Shown: piece after piece, positions 15,248-22,915 of the stretch
Numbering within the stretch: the first letter of the stretch is position 1
How the letters are laid out: the number at the start of each line of letters is the position of its first letter
Assembly: GCA_964419545.1 (NCBI GenBank)
Contig: CAYQQU010000043.1
Location: 1 to 50,252 of the forward strand
Length of the DNA: 50,252 nucleotides
Source: CAYQQU01 sp964419545
GTDB taxonomy: Bacteria; Bacteroidota; Bacteroidia; Chitinophagales; Saprospiraceae
Direction of reading: 5' to 3'
Position numbers and translations under genes: made by a program
Notes under the pieces: model-generated
Told to the model about the DNA's origin: nothing
Databases searched by the model: none
The model's input: only the letters and a program-made list of their open reading frames with translations

Positions 15248-15829
15248 TCACCCCCAAAGCGCGATCATCCCGCACAAGAGGCCGACCAGCGAAGGGGCCA
15301 GGTAGGTGCGCAGCCGCTCGCGCAGGTGTTTGAGGGCTTTGCCCATTTGGTTTTCGACCGTTTTTACGGAGATCCCCATCTGATCGGCGATCTCGTTATA
15401 CGTGAGCTCTTCGAAACGGCTGAGCTGGAAGACGGTGCGGCAGCGTGGCGGCAGCTCGTCGATGGCCGTGCGGATGCTGTCTTCGAGCTCGGTATGGAGG
15501 AAGGCTTCTTCGACATTATCGCCCGTATCGGCGGGTATTTCGCTTTCCTCTTCGAAATAGCGTTGCCGGCGCAGGAAAGCCAGGGCTTCGTTGACGGCCA
15601 TGCGGCGGAGGTAGGCGGGCAGGTTGCTGTTCACCTGGATCTGGTTGCGCTTTTCCCAAAACCGGATGAATACTTCCTGGGCGAGGTCTTCCACGGTGCC
15701 GGGATCCTGGACGAGGCGACGGATGGTCTGGCAGACCATCAGGTAGTAAGCATCGAAAAGCTCGCGCAAGGCCTCTTTGCGGCCGGCTTCCAGATGCGCC
15801 AGAATAATGCTTTGTTTTTCGTCGGTCAT
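15248..15829 (-). CDS. ECF RNA polymerase sigma factor (sigma-70 family)
   Basis: The 193-residue protein has sigma region 2 (LFDAYYLMVCQTIRRL then VEDLAQEVFIRFWEKR) and region 4 (LPPRCRTVFQLSRFEELTYNEIADQMGISVKTVENQMGKALKHLRERL), in the order and spacing of Bacteroidota FecI-type ECF factors. It ends in a hydrophobic stretch LAPSLVGLLCGMIALWG after the region-4 helix, which could act as a membrane tail; similar tails occur in some relatives as far as I recall. The ATG at 15829 is chosen over a TTG at 15871. Genes for FecR and the STN protein follow in the same direction. A -7-like CAAAAATA (15846-15853, minus strand TATTTTTG) lies just upstream. Confidence 0.92.
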   Translation of the reverse strand: MTDEKQSIILAHLEAGRKEALRELFDAYYLMVCQTIRRLVQDPGTVEDLAQEVFIRFWEKRNQIQVNSNLPAYLRRMAVNEALAFLRRQRYFEEESEIPADTGDNVEEAFLHTELEDSIRTAIDELPPRCRTVFQLSRFEELTYNEIADQMGISVKTVENQMGKALKHLRERLRTYLAPSLVGLLCGMIALWG

Positions 15830-15845
15830 GACACGAGGTTCCAGG

Positions 15846-15853
15846 CAAAAATA
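15846..15853 (-). promoter_or_regulatory. -7-like element of the ECF sigma gene
   Basis: Read on the minus strand, TATTTTTG matches TAnnTTTG, 17 bases before the ATG at 15829. No clear -33 TTG is present at the normal distance, so confidence is limited. Confidence 0.35.
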
Positions 15854-15984
15854 CGTCCCAACTGTTCGCAAGATTAAAGATAATGGAAGTTGGAATAAAA
15901 TGCCTTCGACGGAAGCGAGATATTGTTCGACCGGGGTGGCGGGCGGAGGAAGTTTACAGTGGCGGCTTTATGTGGTCCGCTACC

Positions 15985-16599
15985 TTACTTCATCCGGGGC
16001 CGGCGCCGCTTGCTCTTGCCGCCCTGGACGTTACCGCGGAAGCCGGCGCGGTTGGCGGCTTTGAGCTGCCCGCGGTTCTGGAGGGCCTTTTCGAGCTGCG
16101 CCAGTTGTTCCTTGACGGCCGGTTCGGTGACCTTGAGCTTTTTGGCGGTGCGGAAGTGGTTCTGGGCCTGTTGCCATTTGCCTTTGCTGGCGGCGATATT
16201 GGCGAGCTGCAGTTCCAGCATGGCCTTTTCATTATCGGTAGGGATGTTGACCTCCTGGGCTTTTTTCAGCCACATTTCGCCCTCGTCCGTCTTGCGCTGA
16301 CCGACGGCGATGGTGCCTTTCATCATATAGTAATAGGCCCGGTTGGTGGCGTAGAGAAGGCGGGGCGAAAGGGTGAGGTTCAGCCGCTTTTCGGCCTCGT
16401 CGAAGCGGCTTTCCTGCACCATTTGGGCGGCCGACTGAACGGTGCCGAGCAGGATATAGCCCACCAGCAGGATGATGCCGATCAGGATAAAGGGCAGGGC
16501 GTACCAGAAGCCGAAGCCTTTCACGAAACTGAGCACGATGCCGCCGACCAGGGTCAGGCCGATCAGGGCGAATCGCAGGTAGATATTGATATTGAACAT
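15985..16599 (-). CDS. TPR-containing membrane protein (paralogue 1)
   Basis: The 204-residue protein has two N-terminal membrane helices (about 8-26 and 32-52), then a helical region with tetratricopeptide-like helices (NRAYYYMMKGTIAVGQRK, EMWLKKAQEVNIP, KAMLELQLANIAASKGKWQQAQNHFRTAKKL) and a basic C-terminal tail (GGKSKRRRPRMK). The family is not known to me. It is homologous to the next upstream protein (16658-17179): the two share the same two-helix start, the RNRAYYY/TNRAYYY repeat segment and comparable TPR spacing, so they arose by tandem duplication. Its promoter may be the TACTTTTG element at 16626-16633 (minus strand). The role is probably as a scaffold at the inner membrane. Confidence 0.7.
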   Translation of the reverse strand: MFNINIYLRFALIGLTLVGGIVLSFVKGFGFWYALPFILIGIILLVGYILLGTVQSAAQMVQESRFDEAEKRLNLTLSPRLLYATNRAYYYMMKGTIAVGQRKTDEGEMWLKKAQEVNIPTDNEKAMLELQLANIAASKGKWQQAQNHFRTAKKLKVTEPAVKEQLAQLEKALQNRGQLKAANRAGFRGNVQGGKSKRRRPRMK

Positions 16600-16625
16600 A
16601 AGTTAACGTCGAATTGGATCAAGTG

Positions 16626-16633
16626 CAAAAGTA
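16626..16633 (-). promoter_or_regulatory. -7-like element for the TPR gene
   Basis: The minus-strand sequence TACTTTTG matches TAnnTTTG and lies 26 bases upstream of the ATG at 16599. No -33 is obvious. Confidence 0.4.
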
Positions 16634-16657
16634 GGGAAAAGTTGGCAGCTTTTTGCG

Positions 16658-17179
16658 TCACGACAAGCGTGCGAGGGCGGCTTCCATCTCTTTTACCTTT
16701 TCTTTGAGCATGAGGTCGTCGGTAGGGACGGCCCGGGTGGCTTCCAGCCGGCGGCGCGCCTCCTCGTAGCGCTGTTGCACGAAAGCGATATGCGCCAGGT
16801 TGAGGTGCGCCAGGGCGGCATCTTTGTCGCGGCTCAGCCCCAGGTCCAGGCTTTGCTGCAGGCCGGCTTCTCCTTCGCCCAGCTCTTTGCGCTGCAGGTG
16901 CAACAGCCCTTTGGTAAAATAATAGTACGCCCGGTTGCGCCGGATCAGCCAGTCGGGGCGCCGCACCGACCGCAGCAGGCGGTCGGCTTCCTCGGTATAG
17001 CCGCGGCTCAGCATGCGGAACGCCAGCCATACGGGACCGAACGCAAAATAGGTGATCAGCAGCAGGGCCGCCCCGGCATAGAGGTACCAGGCGCTGCGCC
17101 ACCCCAGTTGCACGTGCAGCAGAATGCCCAGGCCCAGAAACAAAAAGATCAATACAAATCGGATGCGGGTATAAAGCAT
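16658..17179 (-). CDS. TPR-containing membrane protein (paralogue 2)
   Basis: The 173-residue protein (from ATG at 17179) has two membrane helices (RFVLIFLFLGLGILLHV and WYLYAGAALLLITYFAF), then a TPR-like domain. Key segments are RNRAYYYFTKGLLHLQRKELGEGEAGLQQSLDL and LAHLNLAHIAFVQQRYEEARRRLEATRA. It is a paralogue of the gene immediately downstream and differs by lacking the basic tail. Starting at 17179 rather than 17218 is preferred because a TATTTTCG -7-like site (17184-17191, minus strand) sits between the two candidate starts. Function is unknown; TPRs imply a protein partner. Confidence 0.7.
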   Translation of the reverse strand: MLYTRIRFVLIFLFLGLGILLHVQLGWRSAWYLYAGAALLLITYFAFGPVWLAFRMLSRGYTEEADRLLRSVRRPDWLIRRNRAYYYFTKGLLHLQRKELGEGEAGLQQSLDLGLSRDKDAALAHLNLAHIAFVQQRYEEARRRLEATRAVPTDDLMLKEKVKEMEAALARLS

Positions 17180-17278
17180 GGGGCGAAAATACGCGTTTTT
17201 AAGCAGTCGTCCGACCAAACGGATGGTGTCTTTGTGAACGGCGCCCGCCTCTTCGGGGATAAGGAATAGCGGAACAAC

Positions 17279-19060
17279 TCACGCGTCTTTTCCCGTCACC
17301 CGCTTCACCAGCGTATTCAACAAAAGCAAAATACTCACAAATAGCGCGATTCGCGCCACCAGGTCTCCGTAGCGCACGTAGAGCGTGATCTCGTCATTGA
17401 ACCGGATCGTAGCGCGAATGGCCACGGGTTCGTCGTATTGCGTGGGCTGAAAGATGTCGCCGCGCTGATTGAGGAAAGCCGAGATGCCCGTATTGGCCGA
17501 GCGGGCCACGGCTCGTCGCGTCTCGATGGCGCGCAGGCTGGCAAAGTAGAGGTGCTGGCGGTGGCCCGCCGTGTTATCCCACCATCCGTCATTCGTCATG
17601 ATGAAGATGGCGTCAGCGCCTTTGCGGATGTAGCCGGCGTGGTATTCACCGAAGACCGACTCGTAGCAGATCACCGGCGCCACCTCGCCCACCGGGCTCG
17701 ACAGTACGCTGCGTTCGGACTGGGTGGCCACTCCGGCTACCGTGCCCTCCAGGCGGTCGATGACGGGCTTGAAAAAGAAGAAAAGCTGAGGATAGGGAAA
17801 GATCTCGGGCCCCGGCACCAGTTTCGATTTTTTATAGAACGGCACCGCCTCTTCGCCGATAGTGATCTGAATGGCGGCGTTGTAGATCTCGTAGTAGATG
17901 GTGCGCCCGTCGCGCGTCTGGCGCTCGCGGGTGGCGCGGCTTTTCGGATAGCCCGGCTCGTAATCGTAGTAGGCCTCGATGCCGGTGACGATCTTCAGCC
18001 CGGGATAATCGGCAAAGTATTCGCGGATGCGCCGGATCACCGGATAACTATTGATGCGCTTTCGGTTGACAAAGCCGAAGGCCGTCTCCGGAAAGACGAC
18101 GTATTCCGTGTTTTCCGTGACCTTTTCTCCGGCCAATTTGAGGAAGCGCTCTATCTGTTCTGCTTCCGAGATGGAAAACTTTTCGTAATGCGGCTCCATA
18201 TTGGGCTGCACTACCACCACTTCCAGGCCGGGGCCTTTTTCTTCGTGGGAAAAATAGAGCCAGAGAGAAAAGCCGACGGGCAGCAGCACCCAGGCCGACA
18301 GGCGCAGGAAGGGCGACCAGGGCCAGCCTCCTTTTTTGCGCCAGGCGTCGTATAGGTGCAGGGCCAGCACGTTGCCCGCCAGGGCCCAGACAGAGCCGCC
18401 CAGGTGGCCGGTGTACTCGTACCATTGCACGACGGCGGGATATTCAGCGAAGCTGTTGCCCAGCGTGAGCCACGGCCAGGTGAGTTCCCACTGCATGTGC
18501 ACGTATTCGAAAACGAGCCAGTAGGCGACGAAAGCCGCATAGCCCAGGCGCGGCAGCACCTGTCGCGTCTGGTGGAACAGCAAAAAAGGGATGGTCATGA
18601 TGGCCGAATTCATCAGAATGGCCACAATGCCGGCCACCAGCGCCGTATTCGCCACCCAGTAGGTCGTAATGATATTCCAGGTGACGAAAGTATGGTAGCT
18701 GTACTTGAAAACCTGCCAGCGGGCCGCCCCCTGCCGTTGCTCGGATATCTCGCGCTCCGCCATCAGCAAAGGGACGAAGCCCACGAACATGAGCAGCGGG
18801 AAAGGGATCAGGTCTGGAAAGCCGACCGCCAGCAGCAGTCCCGAAAGGGTCGACAGCCCCAGCAAGCGCTTGTTTTGCGGAAGCCTGGAAAAACGATCGC
18901 TGAGCGCCAGGATCAGCAGGGCCCAGGCCGCCGAAAAAAGCACCAGGGGCCGGTATCCCCAGAGCAACTGCGCATCACTGCGCTGGTCCATATTGTAGGC
19001 CACCGCAAGGACAATCAGCCCCAAACCGATGAGCAAGGGTATTTTGACAGATCGTTTCAA
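17279..19060 (-). CDS. lnt: Apolipoprotein N-acyltransferase
   Basis: The 593-residue protein has about eight membrane segments in the first ~270 residues and a C-terminal carbon-nitrogen hydrolase domain. The nitrilase-type catalytic Glu-Lys-Cys triad is visible as VVFPETAFG, KKSKLVPGPE and PVICYESVFG. It transfers the third acyl chain from phospholipid to the N-terminal cysteine of lipoproteins at the periplasmic face of the inner membrane. The sequence DAIFIMTNDGWW ... HLYFASLRAIETRRAVARSANTG is the typical family signature. Length is slightly above the ~510 of the proteobacterial enzyme, mostly from an insertion (PGYPKSRATRERQTRDGRT) in the nitrilase domain. The lipoproteins in this window (GIN protein, metalloprotease, EGF protein) are possible clients. 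Confidence 0.95.
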   Translation of the reverse strand: MKRSVKIPLLIGLGLIVLAVAYNMDQRSDAQLLWGYRPLVLFSAAWALLILALSDRFSRLPQNKRLLGLSTLSGLLLAVGFPDLIPFPLLMFVGFVPLLMAEREISEQRQGAARWQVFKYSYHTFVTWNIITTYWVANTALVAGIVAILMNSAIMTIPFLLFHQTRQVLPRLGYAAFVAYWLVFEYVHMQWELTWPWLTLGNSFAEYPAVVQWYEYTGHLGGSVWALAGNVLALHLYDAWRKKGGWPWSPFLRLSAWVLLPVGFSLWLYFSHEEKGPGLEVVVVQPNMEPHYEKFSISEAEQIERFLKLAGEKVTENTEYVVFPETAFGFVNRKRINSYPVIRRIREYFADYPGLKIVTGIEAYYDYEPGYPKSRATRERQTRDGRTIYYEIYNAAIQITIGEEAVPFYKKSKLVPGPEIFPYPQLFFFFKPVIDRLEGTVAGVATQSERSVLSSPVGEVAPVICYESVFGEYHAGYIRKGADAIFIMTNDGWWDNTAGHRQHLYFASLRAIETRRAVARSANTGISAFLNQRGDIFQPTQYDEPVAIRATIRFNDEITLYVRYGDLVARIALFVSILLLLNTLVKRVTGKDA

Positions 19061-19156
19061 ACCAGTATCGCTTGTTTTTTCACAAGTTTAGAAAATATAG
19101 CCGACAGTTGCGGGGGCTTAACTTTTTGTTGACGGTTGTCGGGGAGCGCCCCTATC

Positions 19157-21280
19157 TCACCGTACGGTGAAGCCGTTGCCGAAGCCGGCTTCGGGGCTCA
19201 CGAACACCAGCTTGCCCTCGCTGTCTTCCGCCATCAGGATCATGCCCTGGCTCTCGATGCCGCGCAGCTTGCGGGGCGCCAGGTTGGCGACCAGCACCAC
19301 GGGCTGGCCGATGATCTTTTCGGGATCGTAAAATTTGGCGATGCCCGAAACGACGGTTCGCTCTTCCATTCCCAGATCGACCGTCAGTTTCAACAGCTTA
19401 TCGGCTTTTTTGACCTTTTCGGCGGCGATGATGGTCCCGGTGCGCAGGTCGATTTTGGTGAAATCGTCGAATGGGATCTCAGGTTTGAACGGCTCGCGCT
19501 CGACGCCTTTTTCGGCAGCCAGGATGGCGGCCAGCTTTTCGCGCTGCCGGTCGACGATCTCCTGCCGGCTCGGGTCTTTGCGGTCGTTGATCTTGGCGAA
19601 AAGGATGGCGGGTTCGCCGATACGGTGACCGGAAGGCGCAGGCGCTTCGCCGCGGTTCAGCTTTTCCAGCAATTCCTCCAATGCGCCGCCGGTGACGGGC
19701 GGCAGCCCCAGCAGCTTGCGCATGCGCGGCGAGGTGAAAGGGATAAAAGGCTCAACGATCACACTGAGGATCGCCAGCACCTGCAGGCTGACGAACATAC
19801 ACGCCCTGATCTTGGGGCTGTCGGGCTCCGTTTTATACAACGCCCAGGGCGCTTGCTCCTGCAAGTAGGAATTGCCCCAGCTCGATATTTCGAGTACGTC
19901 CAGCGCGGCCGCTTTAAAACTGAACGCTTCCAAGTTGTTGCACAGCCGCTGCATGGTTTCGCGCACCTCGAACAGCACCTCCGGCCAATCGAGGTCCACC
20001 TCGGGAACGAGTCCGTCGAAGTATTTATGCGTCAGGACGACCACCCGGTTGGCGAAATTGCCGAGGTTATCCGCCAGTTCTTTGTCGTGGAAGTCGACGA
20101 AATCGTCCCATTTGAAGTCGCTGTCGCGGTTTTCCGGCATATTGCGGATGAGGGCGTAGCGCAAGGCGTCTTCTTTGTTGGGAAAATCCTTGAACGCCTC
20201 CAGATACTGGTGCTGTTCGATGCCCCAGCCCCGCGATTTGGAGAATTTCTGCCCCTCGAAATTGAGGAACTGGTTGGCGGGCACGTTGACCGGCAGGTTG
20301 TAGTCGCCGTGGGCTTTGAGCATCGCCGGAAAGACGATACAGTGGAAGACGATATTGTCTTTGCCGATGAAGTGGATCAGCTGCGTCTCTTCGCCGCCCT
20401 TCCAGTAGGTCTCCCAGTCTTTGCCGTGCACTTCGGCCCACTGGCGGGTGGAAGAGATGTAGCCGATGGGGGCGTCGAACCAGACGTAGAGCACCTTGCC
20501 CTCCGCCCCATCCAGCGGCACGGGGATGCCCCAGTCGAGGTCGCGCGTGATCGAGCGGGGTTGCAGGCCGTTGTCCAGCCAGCTGAGGCATTGTCCCAAC
20601 ACGTGGTTTCGCCAGGTTTTGGGGTTGTGGTGTTGCCGGCCGTCGAGCACGCCTTTTTGAATCCATTCGCGCAGCCAGCTTTCGTGCTGATCCAGCCGGA
20701 AATACCAGTGTTTGGTCTTTTTCAGCATCGGTTTTTTGCCGCTCAGGGTAGACACCGGGTTGATCAGCTCCAGGGGCGACAGGTCGGAGCCGCAGTTTTC
20801 GCACTGATCGCCGAAAGCTTCTTCGAAGCCGCAGCGCGGGCAGGTCCCCTTGATATAGCGGTCGGCCAGAAACTGTTCGTATTGCTCATCGTAGTATTGC
20901 TCGACCTCCTGGACGAGGAACTGATCGCCCTGCTCGTACAGTTCCAGAAAGAACTGCTGGGACGTTTCGTGGTGCAGCGGCGCGCTGGTGCGGTGGTAAT
21001 AGTCGAAAGCAATGCCCAGCCGCTCGAAGCTTTCTTTATTCAGAAAGTGGTATTTATCGATAATTTCCTGGGGGGAGATCCCTTCCTTCTTCGCCCGCAT
21101 GGTGATGGCGGCGCCGTTCTCGTCGGAGCCGCAGACCCACACCACGTCACGCCCCCGCAGGCGCAGGTAGCGCACGTAAATGTCGGCGGGCAGGTAAGCG
21201 CCGGCCAGGTGCCCCAGGTGCGAAGGGCCGTTGGCGTACGGCAGGGCGGAAGTAACGAGGTACCTTTTCGGTTCGGTCAT
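19157..21280 (-). CDS. metG: Methionyl-tRNA synthetase
   Basis: The 707-residue enzyme charges tRNA-Met. The catalytic core holds the HIGH-type motif (GPSHLGHL) near residue 20 and the KMSKS-type motif as KFSKSRG, as is usual in this phylum. Between them lies a zinc-binding insertion with CPRC and CENC pairs. An anticodon-binding helical domain follows. The C-terminal ~110 residues are the Arc1p/tRNA-binding EMAP-like domain (FDDFTKIDLRTGTIIAAEKV), which gives the dimeric long form. The ATG at 21280 is chosen over a TTG at 21298 that would add MSKKIT. A plausible promoter lies at 21302-21331. Confidence 0.97.
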   Translation of the reverse strand: MTEPKRYLVTSALPYANGPSHLGHLAGAYLPADIYVRYLRLRGRDVVWVCGSDENGAAITMRAKKEGISPQEIIDKYHFLNKESFERLGIAFDYYHRTSAPLHHETSQQFFLELYEQGDQFLVQEVEQYYDEQYEQFLADRYIKGTCPRCGFEEAFGDQCENCGSDLSPLELINPVSTLSGKKPMLKKTKHWYFRLDQHESWLREWIQKGVLDGRQHHNPKTWRNHVLGQCLSWLDNGLQPRSITRDLDWGIPVPLDGAEGKVLYVWFDAPIGYISSTRQWAEVHGKDWETYWKGGEETQLIHFIGKDNIVFHCIVFPAMLKAHGDYNLPVNVPANQFLNFEGQKFSKSRGWGIEQHQYLEAFKDFPNKEDALRYALIRNMPENRDSDFKWDDFVDFHDKELADNLGNFANRVVVLTHKYFDGLVPEVDLDWPEVLFEVRETMQRLCNNLEAFSFKAAALDVLEISSWGNSYLQEQAPWALYKTEPDSPKIRACMFVSLQVLAILSVIVEPFIPFTSPRMRKLLGLPPVTGGALEELLEKLNRGEAPAPSGHRIGEPAILFAKINDRKDPSRQEIVDRQREKLAAILAAEKGVEREPFKPEIPFDDFTKIDLRTGTIIAAEKVKKADKLLKLTVDLGMEERTVVSGIAKFYDPEKIIGQPVVLVANLAPRKLRGIESQGMILMAEDSEGKLVFVSPEAGFGNGFTVR

Positions 21281-21301
21281 GGTAATTTTTTTTGACAAGC
21301 G

Positions 21302-21331
21302 CGAATATACAGCGCAAGGTTAACAACAAAA
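21302..21331 (-). promoter_or_regulatory. Candidate metG promoter
   Basis: On the minus strand TTTTG (21331-21327) is followed after 17 bases by TATATTCG (21309-21302), close to the TTG / TAnnTTTG consensus. It lies about 20 bases before the metG ATG. Confidence 0.45.
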
Positions 21332-21640
21332 GGGCATCCTACCATAAAAAGGCCGCAACACCTGGATGAAAACAGCTGATCGCAGCGCTGGCCGAAAACG
21401 CCCGGTCCGCGCAGCAATCCGGCAGCGCCGGCGGGAAATGATCCGCGCCCGGCCGGCGCAAATCCCGATACGATCGCCGTAAGCCGGGGCGGCCCCCGCA
21501 AAAATTTTCTTAATTTTTTCTTAATTTCACGGTGTTACCAATACAATAAGGCTCAGAAAAGTTTCGTTTTTTAGCCAATTGTTACCGAGAATGAAAATTT
21601 CGGCCCTGCGCCGTCAAAGATCATAACTGGGGTTTAGTTT
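21332..21640. other. Intergenic region with no clear gene
   Basis: GC-rich sequence to about 21500 is followed by an AT-rich part with TTAATTTTTTCTTAATTTC (21509-21527), which looks promoter-like for rightward transcription, and by a short hairpin CCGAGAATGAAAATTTCGG (21585-21603). No convincing reading frame starts here. A short unannotated RNA ending at the hairpin at 21650 is possible but unproven. Confidence 0.3.
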
Positions 21641-21649
21641 TTTGGAGAG

Positions 21650-21680
21650 TGCAGCAGCTTAGGCTGCTGTGCTTTTCTTT
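21650..21680 (+). terminator. Hairpin plus T-run, terminator or attenuator
   Basis: GCAGCAGC (21651-21658) pairs with GCTGCTGT (21663-21670) across a TTAG loop and is followed by GCTTTTCTTTTTTT, the layout of a rho-independent terminator. It stands 60 bp before the DUF1015 gene with no gene upstream on this strand. It may therefore end a small RNA or act as an attenuator in the leader. Confidence 0.55.
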
Positions 21681-21740
21681 TTTTGGGAATTTCCTAACTT
21701 GGCCCGGCAAAGAGCAAGCCACTTAACCAGGTTAGGAGCC

Positions 21741-22871
21741 ATGCACATCAAACCGTTTCAGGCCATTTATCTGCGGCAGGAATTTATTACCTCCGCCGAA
21801 TCCTTCTTCACTTCCGTCAAAGAAGAGTACAACGATTATTTTCAGAGCGGGTTCTTTGCACAGGCCGGGCACGAGGCGTTTTACATTTATCAGATCCAGA
21901 CTCCCCGCCGCTATTATACCGGCCTGGTGGCTTGCGTCGACATTCGCGACTACCTGGAAGGCCACATCCGCAAGCACGAACACACCCTGCCGGAACAGGA
22001 ACAGAAACAAATGCAGCTGCTGCTGCGCCGCAGAGCCGCCGTCAAACCCATCCTCCTCGCCTACCCGCAGGTGGAACGCATCGATCGTTGGATCCGGCAG
22101 TTTACGGAGCGCCATTCCCCGTTCATGTCCATCAGCTTCAACGGGAAGCGGCAAACGCACTGCTTCTGGGAAGTGCGCGACGCGGAGCGCATCGCTCAAC
22201 TGCAGGAACTTTTTAACTGCGAAGTCGCCAAAACGTATATTGCCGACGGCCACCACCGCAGCTCTACCCTCGCCATGATGCACGAGCGCCACCTCGGCGA
22301 CCGGACGCACGAGGACTACAGCCGCCTCTTTTGCGCCCTTTTTCCGTCCAATGAGCTCGAGGTGCTGGAGTTTAACCGCGTCGTGGAAGTACTGGACGAA
22401 TGCTCGCCTACCTGGTTTATGGCGCGTATCGCGCAGCTCTTCGACATCGAGATCCTCTCCGCTCCCGAAAAGCCCCACGCCAAACACGAAGTGGTGATGC
22501 TGATCAACCGCGAATGGTACCGGCTGCGCTGGAAAGCCCATGTCCTGGAAGAGTTTCGCGACCAGCCGGTCGTCCTCGACACCATCATGCTCAACGAGAA
22601 AGTGCTGAAGGAGATCCTGAATATCCAGGACGAACGCACCGACGGGCGCGTCGACTACGTAGAAGGGCCCCTCGGCCTCGACGGGCTGCGCCGCAAGACG
22701 GTGCGCGGCGAGAGCCATATCGGGTTCTGCCTCTATCCCATCTCCCTGGATGACCTGTTCAAACTGGCCGACGCCGGGCGGGTGCTGCCGCCCAAATCGA
22801 CCTGGTTCGAACCGCGCATGAAGAACGGGCTGATCGTACAGGGACTGGAAAATAGGAAAATGGAAATGTAA
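21741..22871 (+). CDS. DUF1015-family protein
   Basis: The 376-residue protein matches the DUF1015 family: MHIKPFQAIY at the start, a middle YIADGHHRSSTLAMM histidine segment (the most conserved family motif) and LNIQDERTDGRVDYVEG and PKSTWFEPRMKNGLIV near the end. Family members have unknown function and are widespread; Bacteroidota versions often lie near serine or one-carbon enzymes, but none is adjacent here. The ATG at 21741 has a strong AGGAG-type ribosome-binding site (GTTAGGAGCC). A 24-residue extension upstream runs over the hairpin and T run and is rejected. The amidohydrolase gene follows 44 bp later. Confidence 0.85.
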   Translation: MHIKPFQAIYLRQEFITSAESFFTSVKEEYNDYFQSGFFAQAGHEAFYIYQIQTPRRYYTGLVACVDIRDYLEGHIRKHEHTLPEQEQKQMQLLLRRRAAVKPILLAYPQVERIDRWIRQFTERHSPFMSISFNGKRQTHCFWEVRDAERIAQLQELFNCEVAKTYIADGHHRSSTLAMMHERHLGDRTHEDYSRLFCALFPSNELEVLEFNRVVEVLDECSPTWFMARIAQLFDIEILSAPEKPHAKHEVVMLINREWYRLRWKAHVLEEFRDQPVVLDTIMLNEKVLKEILNIQDERTDGRVDYVEGPLGLDGLRRKTVRGESHIGFCLYPISLDDLFKLADAGRVLPPKSTWFEPRMKNGLIVQGLENRKMEM

Positions 22872-22874
22872 AGT

Positions 22875-22882
22875 TAATTTTG
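22875..22882 (+). promoter_or_regulatory. -7-type element for the amidohydrolase gene
   Basis: TAATTTTG matches TAnnTTTG exactly and lies 33 bases upstream of the ATG at 22916. It overlaps the end of the DUF1015 gene closely, so the amidohydrolase may have its own promoter. Confidence 0.45.
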
Positions 22883-22915
22883 CAGACCGGACAACCTGTA
22901 AAAAACCACCATCCA

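Noticed and set aside
19136..21295. 719-codon open frame on the plus strand
   Set aside because: It is the complementary-strand shadow of metG, which has all synthetase motifs; high GC leaves few stops opposite real genes.
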